The notes beneath the pieces were generated by a model. That model made no database searches. It worked only from the letters and a program-made list of their open reading frames with translations, and was not told the origin of the DNA. DNA of 64,000 nt from Acanthosepion pharaonis (taxonomy: Eukaryota; Mollusca; Cephalopoda; Sepiida; Sepiidae), in NCBI GenBank assembly GCA_903632075.3, contig CAHIKZ030000955.1:139501-203500 (forward strand). Reading direction: 5' to 3'. Shown piece after piece: positions 1 to 9,957 of this stretch. How positions within the stretch are numbered: position 1 is the stretch's first letter; each line of letters opens with the position of its first letter. The position numbers and the translations under genes were made by a program.

Positions 1-420
1 AAAGTACCTAAAATTCAATAAAATATTAGAATGCTTAATATCTTAAATTTTTAAGATTACTGGGTACTTAAAAACTTTATATAAAAAAGGTGTTTACATT
101 GTATTTACATAATTTTATTATAATTTTCTCTGCCTTAGTTCAGTTTCCCAAAGAACAGGTTGTTGATAGATGTGTCAACACCTCATAAAAACACCGATCT
201 CTGTGTTATAAATGCTTTACTGTGATATTTTAAAATAAAATTAATATTTGTTTAAATTCAAATTAAACTTTAAATGAGATCATTTTTTACAAATAATGTT
301 TCAGGAAAGTATATTTAATTTTTGAAAGATTTTTTAATAAAGAAAATTATGCTGTTGACAGAGTTGTCAATATGAGTGAAATTAGAGAGTATACTGATAA
401 ACAAAATAAAATTTGGCTGG
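1..420 (+). repeat. Fragment of AT-rich long-TIR repeat family
   Basis: This stretch aligns by eye, with many changes, to 42045-42420 in the same orientation. Shared landmarks are TTAAGATTACTGGGTACTTA, the following TATAAAAAAGG, the phrase GTGATATTTTAAA and GTTTCAGGAAAGTATATT. The second copy lies in the right half of the long-inverted-repeat element at 39.5-43.05 kb, so this is probably a truncated copy cut by the window edge. No coding potential is visible. Confidence 0.6.
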
Positions 421-806
421 AATTTGAAACTTGACTTTCTGATTTTGAATTCCAAACCACAATACCTTGCACCACCTAAACACCCCATTTTTACATAAAA
501 AGAAGCTTCAGAGACATAGAAAGGATGGTCCATTTTCTGTCATTTGCAGACAATCTTTAGAAAAACTAAAAGATTGAATCACTGTAACTCTTAATATCTT
601 TTTCCTTCTTAAATTATATAAAAAAACTAACTAAACATAATTTTTAATCAACATGAAGAAAATCCTTAATTCTTAGGCCCCATTTTGAGCAGTGGCATAG
701 CTAGAGTGTATGCCATCTGAGGCAGTGTGTCTGTCACATGGGGTAGCTCTTGAGTTTGCTACCCCATACCCCACAAAAAATACAATATGTTGCACAGTGA
801 CTCCCT
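421..806. other. Non-coding gap
   Basis: No gene is visible. At 684-780 there is a somewhat GC-richer phrase (AGTGGCATAGCTAGAGTGTATGCC, then GGGGTAGC and GCTACCCC) that looks like a dispersed repeat fragment. It has no second copy in this window, so its family cannot be named. Confidence 0.4.
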
Positions 807-1195
807 CACATATATATATATTAAAAAGAAAAGAGAAAACCCAAATGTTTTTGGTTGTAATGTGGATTTTTTAAAAATATATATTACGTTTTATTCCATA
901 AGTTTGCAACACGTGTTTCAGGTCTTGCAAACTTTATCAGGCAAAGAGTGGATATTTCCACATATTATTAAAATTAATTAATTTTCATTATGTTTTTTGA
1001 TGTTAAACATTCTCTTTTTTGTGTGATAGTGACACAAATGTCTTTCTTGGACTGTCCTGAAGAAGGTCATAAGACCCGAAACTCATATTGCAAAATTATG
1101 GAAAATAAAGCATAATATATATTTTTAAAAGAAATCTACATTACAACCACAAATTTTTGCGGTTTCTCTCTTTTTTTTTTTTAATATATACACTT
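807..1195. mobile_element. Foldback element with two inverted arms
   Basis: The left arm (about 807-935) and the right arm (about 1058-1195) are reverse complements over roughly 130 bp. Both contain TGGTTGTAATGT, a TTTAAAAATATATATTA run, a CATAA-TTTGCAA phrase, and end near the centre in CTTCAGG or its decayed form. The right arm carries CCTGAAGAAGG and GAAAC, a motif seen also in the foldback family near the zinc-finger genes. The spacer is about 120 bp. No open frame of note. Probably a non-autonomous snap-back element; the class is unknown. Confidence 0.7.
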
Positions 1196-1206
1196 TTCTC
1201 TCATTG

Positions 1207-1224
1207 GAACAACTATAACCACTT

Positions 1225-1277
<53 letters not shown>
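1207..1277. repeat. (TA)n microsatellite
   Basis: An almost pure TA dinucleotide run of about 50 bp beside the right arm of the foldback element. Confidence 0.95.
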
Positions 1278-1280
<3 letters not shown>

Positions 1281-1957
1281 CAGTCTCAAATAGAGCAATA
1301 CAGAGCCTCAAAAGAAAATAACTGAAATTTACATAACGAAAATGTGTCTCCCATGCACAGTGCTGCTGTGGCATTAAAAGAACAAACCCTGAGTCTGTTC
1401 ACAGGTTTCACATTGTTATGGAGTGGTTTCACAGTGGAGGTTTGTATTTGTACTAAGTCGGTCCTAAAATAGGTTTGACGTACAAAACGTTAGGAACTTT
1501 ATATAATAGATAATGACGCAGAGAAATCTAGTTGTGGTCGCTGATACTTTAGTATCCGACTAACGGTCGTCCAGCATCAACTGACTGACCCACGGAGCGA
1601 CTCTTTGTTACTATTACTACTCCTACTTATTATAGGTGGGAGAGTCTATTAACTATAGAATAGGTGTGTTCCACTATAACACACATTGTAAATGATAAAA
1701 CAGCTCTGAATACATTACTGGATAATGTTTATCATTTGGCTATGATAACAATTGTTTAAATATATACACCTTAGTTTAAATTACTCAAAATTGAAAAGGC
1801 CCTTCAACTGTGAGTAGTGTTCCAACATTAAAATCACTTTTATTTCAATACAGCTTACACAGCACACAAGAAAGCTATGCTACTGGTTTTTGAGGCAGTT
1901 ATTTACTATAAATTTCAGCATCTAATCTGAGTGATCCAATCTTCAGTAAAAATTTAG
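1278..1957. other. Non-coding gap
   Basis: No gene found. 1390-1640 is less AT-rich than its surroundings and contains several CG dinucleotides, but it has no open frame and no second copy in the window. Confidence 0.4.
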
Positions 1958-1959
1958 TA

Positions 1960-3541
1960 CAGTGGGGGGGAAACAAATATTCATACAAATACAAATTTGT
2001 AATTCATTGTATTTCCAACCAATGAATAAACATACTTTTCATACAGTTAACTGTACACGGATGTATAATAACTGAATATGCAGAGAAAACAAAAAAATTT
2101 GATTTAATAGAAATAAATCCCATTTAACCATTTTAATTGGCAAAAAAAGTATTCATACAATATAAAAAAGAATACAAAATCTTTATTTAATACTTTGTAG
2201 AATAGCCATTATTCACTTCTACAGCAACCAACTTCTTGTAGTTCTCTATTAATGATTTGCAAATTTTATTTGCTATTTTATTCCATCCTTCTTTGCATAT
2301 GATATTCAGATCTGGGATTTTTGTTGGAGCTCTCAATTGGATTTGAATTTTCAAATAACACCACAGATTCTGGATTGGGTTTAAAGCTGGGGACTGATTT
2401 CAGGATATGTACATTATTTTTAGCAAGCCATTTCTTTGTAGATTTCAAAGTATGCTTAGGATACTTATCTTGTTGGAAGATCCAGTCAGGAGGAACTTCA
2501 AGATTTTCAACCGAAATCATTAAATTTATTTCCAAAATATTTTGATATGCTGCTGCATTCATTCTACCATCTGTTACTGATATGTTGCCACAACCTTTTG
2601 TAGAAAAACATCCCCAAACCATGATACTACCACCACAAACTGTGGAACTGTGTTTATTTGTTTGAAGGCATCGCCATCTTTCCGCCATACATGATTTCTA
2701 GAATTACATCCAAACTCAGTTTTGGTTTCATACTCTTTCCCAATATGATTTTTCATTATCCATATGTTCATGAATGAATTTCAACCTGGCATCTCTGTGT
2801 CTTTTCAATAGCAATGGAGTTTTCCGAGGGGAGTGTGATTTTAGATTGTTCCAATGAATTTCATTGGTTATTGTCCATTTAGTGACACAGATTTCTGATG
2901 AAAGCAAATCATCCTGCAACTTTTGATGAGTAACCATTGGATTTTGTTTCATTTGACACATTAATTTCCTCAAAGACCTTGAAGAAATCTTCTGTGGAGC
3001 ACCTGTTCTTCTTTGGTTTTCAATAGTTTTAAGTTTTTTATACCTTGCAGTAAATGAACTAATGGTAGTAAATGGAATATTCAGGTTGTTTGAAATTTTC
3101 CTGTGACTTACCTTCTTTCCGAAGCTTAACAATCAGTTCTTTTTGTGAATTTGTAAATTCATTGCCTTTTGTCATGATGATAACCTACTTGCATGAATAT
3201 CAATTATAGAATGTTCTGTTTGTATTTTTTAGGCTAAAAATAACTACTGATATCATTATTGGAACATTCTAAAATATTCCACTTGAATAATATAGAGTAT
3301 TAAAGCAATTTAAAAGTTTAAAATCTGAAATTGTCATTCAATGAATACTTTTTTTTACACATCAAAATGGATAAATGGGATTTATTTCTATTAAATCAAT
3401 TTTTTCTGTTTTCTATGCATATTTAGTTATTGTGCATCTGTGTACAGTTAATTATATGAAAAGTATGTTTATTCATTAGTTACATTACAATAAATTAAAA
3501 ATTTGTATGTGTGCAGATATTTATCCCCCCCCCCCCCACTG
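1960..3541 (-). mobile_element. Tc1-like DNA transposon, full length, dead
   Basis: The element begins CAGTGGGGGGG and ends CCCCCCCCACTG, flanked by TA on both sides (1958-1959 and 3542-3543), the target duplication of Tc1/mariner elements. Terminal inverted repeats are about 200 bp (1960-2165 and 3336-3541), sharing GGGATTTATTTCTATTAAAT and TATGAAAAGTATGTTTATTC in inverted orientation. A broken transposase lies between them on the minus strand. The length of about 1.58 kb is normal for the family. A terminal piece of a sibling copy lies at 27349-27497. Confidence 0.9.
2281..3175 (-). pseudogene. Tc1-like transposase pseudogene
   Basis: The ATG at 3175-3173 begins MTKGNEFTNSQKELIVKL; a frameshift near 3130 is followed by the helix-turn-helix region (SHRKISNNLNIPFTTISS) and a basic stretch (NQRRTGAPQKISSR). 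Further frames hold NHVWRKDGDAF, STVCGGSIMVWGCFS and the second catalytic region DWIFQQDKYPKHTLKS. The third catalytic motif reads SPALNPIQNLW: Asp and the catalytic Glu of the usual SPDLNPIENLW are Ala and Gln. With at least three frameshifts and the lost Glu it cannot be active. In cells the intact enzyme would cut and paste the element at TA sites. Confidence 0.9.
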
Positions 3542-3543
3542 TA

Positions 3544-4410
3544 TGTTTTCCAATTTACTGTTCACTCATTTTTGACTTTGTTTTTAAGTGGTAGTGCCAA
3601 TATCAATTTGGGATGAAATGATTAAAAGAATGTGAAGATAATGGTTAAACTTAGAATTGAACAGGTTGACTATTTCTATGAAGGACCCACTTGGGGTCTG
3701 GGTGGTTGAGTTTAAGTCCCAACATGTGCTCCATTCACAGGGCCTCCCAGAAAAGATCTCTATTAATTGTGATTGGTGATAATTCTGTGTCCAATCATCA
3801 ATGATGGAAAAAAAAAAGTATTCTTACAGTTAAAAAAATATGATTCAGTTTTAAATAACACATTTGATGAAGCATAAAAAAACAAATCAATTTGATATTT
3901 TTTTATTATTACAGGTCGGTCACTTTTTTTTTTTTTTTTTTTTGAGAATAAATGAATTTCTGCTGAAGAGGACAGGAGAACATTTTGAAGTGGATCTTAT
4001 TTTGATTGCAAAAGAGATTTCAATGGAAATGAACAGTCTCAAGGAAACGTTCTCATAAAAAATTTGTGAGTGTGAATTTTCATAGTTCTGTATTAAAAAA
4101 AGGCACCAATATTCACAGAACTTAAAACAATTACTTGGATACTTATTTTAGTGCATCATCTTCATTTATTGCCACAAAATGCAAACAATTGTCAGTGTAT
4201 CGTTTTATCAAATTAGCCATAAATAATCCGCTGTGCCTTTTCATAGCCATCTGTCACTTGTATTATTGCTAATTGTTTTTAAATTTACATATGTAGCAAA
4301 GTAATCATTCTAAGTAACATGTTTAATTGAAATAAGTGTAATTTGCTGCCATTAAAAAGTGCAGACACATACACATGCTAATACTCTTGTAATGTGTATA
4401 TCTGACTCTT
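3544..4410. other. Non-coding gap upstream of zinc-finger gene 1
   Basis: AT-rich with poly-T near 3926-3944. No recognisable gene, promoter or repeat; it may be intron of zinc-finger gene 1, but nothing proves this. Confidence 0.35.
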
Positions 4411-4590
4411 CACAGGATTCAATGCAAAACATGCAAACACACAAGTTAGAAACCATGTTCTTGTGAAGAATGTGGATATACATTTCTCTCAAATTGGTAA
4501 TTAAAACTGCGCATGAGAAGTCACCTTGAAAAAGGCATAAAATTTATAAACCATATTAATCTGCATTTTCAAGGAATTACTTTTTAAAAA
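4411..4590 (+). pseudogene. Decayed 5' zinc finger of gene 1, with splice acceptor
   Basis: A pyrimidine-rich CTGACTCTTCACAG (AG at 4414-4415) looks like a 3' splice site. Downstream, 4445-4530 encodes a finger-like CSCEECGYTFLSNW, a stop codon, then LKLRMRSH, so the C2H2 spacing is nearly complete but interrupted by TAA, and a frameshift separates it from the preceding THKLE linker. This is the eroded beginning of the finger array that continues intact at 4633. Confidence 0.7.
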
Positions 4591-4632
4591 GGCCTATACG
4601 GACTTGTGCCAGCAAGACACCATATTCTTGTG

Positions 4633-5706
4633 ATGTGCGTAACTGAGTTTTCAACACATCCAGTATTAAAAGCACATATGCAGACCCATGCTACTGAGAA
4701 GCCTTATTCTTGTAAAATATGTGGATCTAAATATTCATGGAATGCATCTCTTAAAATACACATGCGGACACACACTGGTGAGAAGCCTTTCTCTTGTGAG
4801 GTGTGTGGTTCTGCATTTTCGGTACGTTCAGCTTTAAAAAGTCACCTGCGGACACACACTGGTGAGAAACCATATTCTTGTAAGTTGTGTAAGTCTGCAT
4901 TTTCAGTCAGTTCAGCTTTAAAAAGACACATACGGACACATACTGGTGACAAACCATATTCTTGTAAGATATGTGGATCTGGATTTTCTTGGAGTTCATC
5001 TCTTAAAACTCATATGCATGCACACACTGGTGAGAAGCCTTATTATTGTGAAGTGTGTGGCTCTACATTTTCAATGAGTTCATTTTTAAAAAGACATATG
5101 CAGACACACACTGGTGAGAAGCCTTATTCTTGTAAAGTGTGTAAGTCTGCTTTTTCAATGAGTTCAGGTTTAAAAATGCACATGCGGACACACACTGGTG
5201 AGAAGCCATATTCTTGTGAAATATGTGGATCAGCATTTTCTTGGATCACATCCCTGAAAACACACATGCGGAAACACACTGGCGAGAAGCCTTACTCTTG
5301 TCAAGTGTGTGGCTCTGCATTTTCAGTGAGTTCTACTTTACAAAAGCACATGCAGACACACACTGATGAGAAAACCTACTCTTGTGAAGTGTGTGACACT
5401 ACATTTTCAAGGATTTCATTTTTAAAAAGACATAAGCGGACACACACCGGTGAGAAGCTGTATTCTTGTAAGATGTGTAAGTCTACTTTTTCGATGAGTT
5501 CAGGTTTAAAACGGCATATGCGGACCCATACTGGTGAGAAGCCATATTCTTGTGAAATATGTGGATCTGCATTTTCTTGGATCACCTCCCTGAAAATACA
5601 CATGCGGACACACACTGGTGAGAAACCTTATTCTTGTGGAATATGTGGCTCTGCATTTTCAGTGAATTCTACTTTACAAAAGCACATGCGGACACACACT
5701 GGTTAG
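4633..5706 (+). CDS. C2H2 zinc-finger protein 1 (12 fingers)
   Basis: The open frame extends back to 4588, but the first in-frame ATG is at 4633, giving 357 residues. The first about 20 residues are a frameshifted finger remnant. Twelve C2H2 fingers follow, each C-X2-C-X12-H-X3-H with TGEKPYSC linkers, a repeat of 28 residues (84 bp). Fingers 5-8 and 9-12 are a duplicated block of four. The base-contact helix position -1 is hydrophobic (W, V or M) in all fingers except number 9 (R). The frame ends TG-stop, where TAG replaces the GAG of a TGEKP linker. The expected role is a nuclear nucleic-acid-binding protein. No KRAB, BTB or SCAN domain is present. It may be a terminal exon, or a gene in decay, since both flanks are eroded. 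Confidence 0.75.
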   Translation: MCVTEFSTHPVLKAHMQTHATEKPYSCKICGSKYSWNASLKIHMRTHTGEKPFSCEVCGSAFSVRSALKSHLRTHTGEKPYSCKLCKSAFSVSSALKRHIRTHTGDKPYSCKICGSGFSWSSSLKTHMHAHTGEKPYYCEVCGSTFSMSSFLKRHMQTHTGEKPYSCKVCKSAFSMSSGLKMHMRTHTGEKPYSCEICGSAFSWITSLKTHMRKHTGEKPYSCQVCGSAFSVSSTLQKHMQTHTDEKTYSCEVCDTTFSRISFLKRHKRTHTGEKLYSCKMCKSTFSMSSGLKRHMRTHTGEKPYSCEICGSAFSWITSLKIHMRTHTGEKPYSCGICGSAFSVNSTLQKHMRTHTG

Positions 5707-5850
5707 AAGAGGTTCTTGTGAAGTATGTGGACATGTGTTCTTTCAAAGTTTCAATTTAATCCTGAATATGAGAAGACACTAAAAACAAAACCTGTTTATG
5801 TGGTGTTAATGTCCATATGTGTGGGGAAAAATACCTTATTGTTTTAAGTA
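5704..5850 (+). pseudogene. Decayed fingers after the stop of gene 1
   Basis: Directly after the TAG a frameshifted finger reads SCEVCGHVFFQSFNLILNMRRH; the first zinc-binding His is Asn. A further remnant around 5821-5850 (GGGGAAAAATACCTTAT, then TGTTTTAAGTA) resembles the start of the next finger, GEKPYSCK. That finger continues on the far side of the transposon at 6961, so the array once extended beyond the present stop. Confidence 0.7.
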
Positions 5851-6960
5851 CCATATATACTTGTGAATAGGTCACACTTTTTTCCCAAAAAATTCACCAA
5901 ATATTAGGGGGGCAAGCTATCCACTCAACATAAATGTTAAACAACACTACCTTGTCATCATGATTTCTGAGAAATCAAAAATGATAGCCATAAACACTAA
6001 AGCTGTGGTTTTTCTTTGTATAGAAACAATTTATCTATCATATATACTGACTTAATGCTTTAAACTTACCTCATGCTGCTAGATTCATATATCCATCAAA
6101 ATAAATACATAAAATTATAAAATATTCATTGATCCATCAGTCATCATTCAGTCGGGGCCCTCGCACTAGATTGAAACCCTGAACATGCATACATAATTTA
6201 AGGAACCATGTGTAGATGTTTATTGACAAAGAAAAAATAGTTCCACAATTCATTATGCAAAATATATATATTTTGCCAAAAATACATTGGAAAATATGAC
6301 TTAAAGAAATGAAATATATTCTTTATGATAATTTTCTTTAATGGTTGTTTCAAATAACATTAAAAGGTGTTCTTAAGTGTTATTTACAAATAACAAAGCG
6401 CATGAATCTAGTACCCAAAACATTTTCACTGCATTGCATTGTGCACCAATATAGTTGGTAGCTGAATTTATAGTTTATAATTTTAATAGTTGCAAACCCT
6501 AATCATGAATAAAAGAAAGAATTATGAAGCAGGTTTTAAATTAAAAATACTAAATTATACAGAAGAAAATGGAAAGTTATGAAGCAGGTTTTAAAATAGA
6601 TAAACACTTTTTTCTAAATGTACCATAACATTTTCTTCTGTAGTTATTTCTATTTTTTTGTCAAATTGACTCAATATAAAAGTAATATGCAGTAAATATA
6701 AAAATGCTGGTACAACAGTTACTTCTTTTTGTTTGCATGATGATTGATGAAATGTATTTTAACTGCAAAAGTATATTAATAATTGTAAGTTTTGAAATAA
6801 AGGTAGAAATCTGATAATTCTTACATTTAAAAAGGGCTTTGTAACTCCCCAGATTATAGTGCAACCTATCTGCGAGTCAACAGTAAATCATCAATTAATA
6901 AGCTATAAAGTAGAGGTGTAATCTATCCAGTGGGGGCGACCTATCCGCGTGTATATACAA
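5851..6960. mobile_element. pogo-like element inserted within zinc-finger array
   Basis: The 23-bp ends are inverted: 5851-5873 begins CCATATATACTTGTGAATAG, and the complement of 6938-6960 begins TTGTATATACACGCGGATAG; both end in AGGTC. TA flanks lie at 5849-5850 and 6961-6962. Inside, a short frame resembles the N-terminus of pogo/jerky-type (CENP-B-like) transposases. The element is about 1.1 kb and non-autonomous. It splits a decayed finger: joining AAGTA to TGTGGTTTG restores a finger-like reading. Confidence 0.8.
6505..6582 (+). pseudogene. pogo/jerky-like transposase N-terminal fragment
   Basis: Begins ATG and reads NKRKNYEAGFKLKILNYTEE, then NGKL and a stop. It matches the general form of the first helix-turn-helix of pogo-superfamily transposases (basic MxKRKxYxAxFKLKVI). 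A partial direct repeat of the phrase TTATGAAGCAGGTTTTAAA follows at 6577-6596. Too short to be functional. Confidence 0.65.
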
Positions 6961-7130
6961 TATGTGGTTTGTCATTTTTCACCAAATTAAAACTAAAACT
7001 GCATCTGTGTACATGCAATGGAGAAGAACTCTATTTGGAAATATGCAGCTCAACATTTTTATATAGATCAACTGTGCAAGCAAACCTACAGACACACACT
7101 GGAACTAAAGCAAGCCGCTTTTGAACCACA
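6961..7130 (+). pseudogene. Decayed zinc fingers beyond the pogo insertion
   Basis: The frame reads ICGLSFFTKLKLKLHLCTC, NGEELYLEICSSTFLYRS and TVQANLQTHTGTK. These are two fingers with several metal ligands lost (final His to Cys, first Cys to Leu, first His to Asn) but with linker-like NGEE and THTG. They begin exactly at the right end of the transposon, which shows that they belong to the array of gene 1. Confidence 0.7.
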
Positions 7131-7530
7131 TAAAAATGAATTTAAAAAGTAGACTTTAAAAATTATTCAGATTAAATTTTTCACTGTTTTTGTTTGAAAT
7201 GTTTGTGTACTGATACAGGAAATAAATCATGTTCTATGACCGCATAGATATTTGCAGTTGCATTGCAACTACAATATTATCAAACATGAGAAAGAAAAAT
7301 AGCATCGTGATGTGTATATTATAAAAAATGCAGAAAATAATGAGAAATCATTTCTTTTCACGATATGAAGATTCTTTTCCTCAGAGTTCAATTTTATTAC
7401 ACACCTGAGAACATCATTGTGACAAAAAGAAACAGAACTGAAGCTGTTTCACATTAATGAATTACATTATAGAATTGCAACATCTGAACACAATGCAATC
7501 TGTTTTTATTTGTAATGGTGTTTTGTTTTT
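7131..7530. other. Non-coding gap
   Basis: AT-rich sequence without recognisable gene or repeat. Confidence 0.4.
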
Positions 7531-8020
7531 TTAACTATTGTTCACCCAATATAAAGACCATGAGCTACTCAAAATAGATGGTTACTAAATGAGGTTGTTT
7601 TTGAGAGTGTATAGGGTGGGGGGGGAACAAGAGATGCCTATTATGAGGATATGTAGGTTAGATAACAATTTTCTCTTGACTTGAAGAGGTTAAGATTTTA
7701 ATGATCAGGGAAGAATCCTTTCAGGAGTCCCTTCCATAACTGCAACAGTTCTGGAAAAGAAACTGAGTAAAATTTCTTCCTCAACAATGGAATATATAGG
7801 GAATGGGGACAAGTTGACTCAATGTACATGACCAGACAGGTCCTGAGTGTGAAGATCTGAACTGGTGGAACCAAAGATTGTAAATGCCTGAGCATTTGCA
7901 ATAAAAATAGCAACAGAGTAGTGAGAGGCTTCAACAATTCATCATCCACAAGGCCATGCAAATACTTTTTGAAAGTGAGGATTGGGTTGCTCCAACAACA
8001 TCTGAACACTGTCTAGTTTC
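7530..8020 (-). mobile_element. LINE fragment, family B 3' end
   Basis: On the minus strand the segment ends in ...GTATTGGGTGAACAA-type sequence (complement of TTGTTCACCCAATATAAAG) followed by a short A run. The coding remnant is the C-terminal tail of a non-LTR reverse transcriptase: readings similar to FFPRTAxLWxxLPxxCFPDxYNLxLFK are visible across frames. Six or more copies of this 3' end occur in the window. 5'-truncated, with frameshifts. Confidence 0.75.
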
Positions 8021-8021
8021 T

Positions 8022-8082
8022 TTTCTATTTGTTCACCCAATACAAGGACCAAGAGCCACTCAAAATAGAGGGTTACTAAATG
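8022..8082 (-). mobile_element. LINE family B, 3' stub
   Basis: A second, very short copy of the same 3' end (TTGTTCACCCAATACAAGG, then GAGCCACTCAAAATAGAGGG). It stops abruptly where the 5S-like sequence begins. Confidence 0.65.
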
Positions 8083-8250
8083 AGCACTGGTGCTTATACA
8101 ATTGCCAAAGTTAAGCAATGTCGAGCCTTGTCAGATCCTAGATGGTTTACCATTTGGAAATACCAGGTGCTCTTTGATGTGCGAAGGGTGTAATGCATAA
8201 TGGCTGGCAACTGGAAATCAGAGAGCCTAGTTCCAATTCCAGTCAGTTTT
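8083..8250 (+). mobile_element. SINE with chimeric 5S rRNA + tRNA-like head
   Basis: 8107-8175 closely resembles the 3' two-thirds of metazoan 5S rRNA, including the internal control regions: AAAGTTAAGCAATGTCGAGC, then TAGATGG and GGAAATACCAGGTGCT. Immediately downstream, 8180-8240 is tRNA-like, with an A-box-like GTGCGAAGGGTGTAATG and a B-box-like AGTTCCAATTCC about 40 nt later. A second copy with the same order of parts is at 56540-56860 on the minus strand, so the fusion is a family trait, not chance. Transcription by RNA polymerase III is expected from such heads. This copy is 3'-truncated near 8255. Confidence 0.75.
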
Positions 8251-8254
8251 GTTA

Positions 8255-9445
8255 TATTCACTTCTTTTTTTTATTATTAATCATTTCACCCCAAGCAAGG
8301 CAGTTATGCCATTAGTACCCAGGGGATCACAGAGAGTGAAAGTGAGAGAATAAGAAGACTGAGAATAGGGCGGATTGAGGAAAGGACAATGAAAATGAAC
8401 AGGGTTCAAGAAGACAGAAGATGGTGGCTGACATTGCATTTGAATTTTTGAAGATTGTAGTTATCAGGGAAGCAAGAGAAGAAAGTCTCACAGGTAGGAA
8501 GTGCAAGAAACTGTTGAAGTAGAATTAGTGCTTGTATTTAGCTATTTCAGCAGTAAAATGGTGAGACCTAGTTGCCAATCTAGTAGTATGCATGGAGTTG
8601 AGGGTACCAGGAAAAAAAGCTTGCAGTTGCCAGAAAAATATTTGCAGAAAGGACAGCAGGAAGCCACACCACGTCTGTGAGAAAGTGACTGATGTTGGGG
8701 ATGCCTGTTCAGGATTGATTACATTACAGATCCTTTCTTAAATTTTGTCATGAATCTTGAGATGTACAGCAGGAGCACCAGACCAGATATAGCAACAGTA
8801 TTCAATGCACGAACAAATGATAGATTTATAAATGAGCAAGATGGAGTCTGACAAGAAAAATTTTCTGGTATGACAGTGAACCAACTTTCTTTGCATTAGA
8901 TGACACAATTGATTCGATATATTCAGTGGAAAGCATGAAGCTAAGAAGGCATAGTGTATTGCTCCCCTGGAGTCTAGCATCAGCCATGCTGACGTCAGGC
9001 GGTAAAGGTTCTCTGATGGTTAGATGAAAGCAGTTTTGTTTTGGAGGCATTAAAATTTACAAGCCATTTCCGGCCCCAGTTAACCACTGATTGGAGGTCC
9101 TTCAAGAGCAGTTGCCATGTTTACTTCATCAGATCTGCTGAATTTGCTACTGAAACAAGAGTAAATGGTAGTGCCATCTGCATAATTACCTCATTGGGAA
9201 TTGATGACATCATTGATGAAGATAGGAAACAGCGTAGGTCTAGGATAAAGCCCTGGGGAAATGTGGACATGAGAGTTCTTCCTAAAGAGAGGAAGATAAC
9301 CAGGAACTGAGAATTCAAAGGAAGGGTTTGAAAAATTATGATTAGTTTCACAGAGAGCTAGAATGTCTGGAGCATGTTCCAAGAGGAATGATTCCACACT
9401 GCAGAAATTGGTACAAATACCATGAATGTTGAAAAAAAAAATGTG
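8255..9445 (-). mobile_element. LINE family A, internally deleted
   Basis: The minus strand starts with an endonuclease N-terminus (FNIHG, then ESFLLEHAPDILALCETN and FSVPGYLPLFRKNS). Within about 20 codons it joins reverse transcriptase palm sequence (PRPTLFPIFINDV), so most of the endonuclease and the RT fingers are missing. The thumb region follows (LLIYKSIICSCIEYCCYIWS). The 3' end carries the family mark TTGGGGTGAAATGATTAATA near 8270. Stops and frame changes show decay. It would have been a CR1/Jockey-like non-LTR element. Confidence 0.75.
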
Positions 9446-9957
9446 TTTTAGGTATCTTTTGTCAGGCTGGTTTAGTTATATTTCATTTGTTGCTTTTAGT
9501 CATGGTGTGTTATTTAGAGAAGGAAAAGTCTAAAAATGATCACAGCTGTCGGTCATCTAAGGTAATATGCTGGCTGGGAATTGGCACAGACTACAGCGTA
9601 GTGTGGCCTTGGAGTTACCCAATGGAAGTACTTGTAGGAACACTTTTCTATGTGCAACATGGCACTGCAAGAACCCCAATATTATGCGACTGTTGATCAG
9701 AGCAGTCTCTCAAGACGATACCCAAGAGTTTTGCTCCTAACTACTAATCAGGATGCAATAACCAGAAAACTGCCAACCTGGTACCCTGAGTATGAAGAGA
9801 TGTATCCACCATCCACTCATATCACCAAAAATTCTTGACAGTCACCCTTATTAAGGTCTTAGAAGAAGGGAACCAGAAACCCCTTCCTAAACAAGGGATG
9901 AGCCTCTATTCCTGTTCAAAAGAATCGGGAGGTATATGGACAAGTAGTAAATACCTT
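9446..9957. other. Unassigned repeat-like sequence
   Basis: Possibly 5' sequence of the neighbouring LINE. 9868-9930 (CCTAAACAAGGGATGAGCCT, TATTCCTGTTCAAA) recurs at 30790-30860, so at least this part is repetitive. No convincing coding frame. Confidence 0.4.

Noticed and set aside
1060..1090. CTGAAGA ... GAAAC motif in foldback repeats (also near 31175, 49985 and 60029) as further hammerhead ribozymes
   Set aside because: The CUGANGA and GAAA blocks are there, but position 10.1/11.1 does not pair, there is no stem III with a following GUC-type cleavage triplet and no stem I partner. Only 18471-18517 meets all criteria.
8107..8175. Functional 5S rRNA gene
   Set aside because: The first about 45 nt of 5S are not recognisable, the internal control regions carry changes, and the segment continues into tRNA-like SINE sequence.
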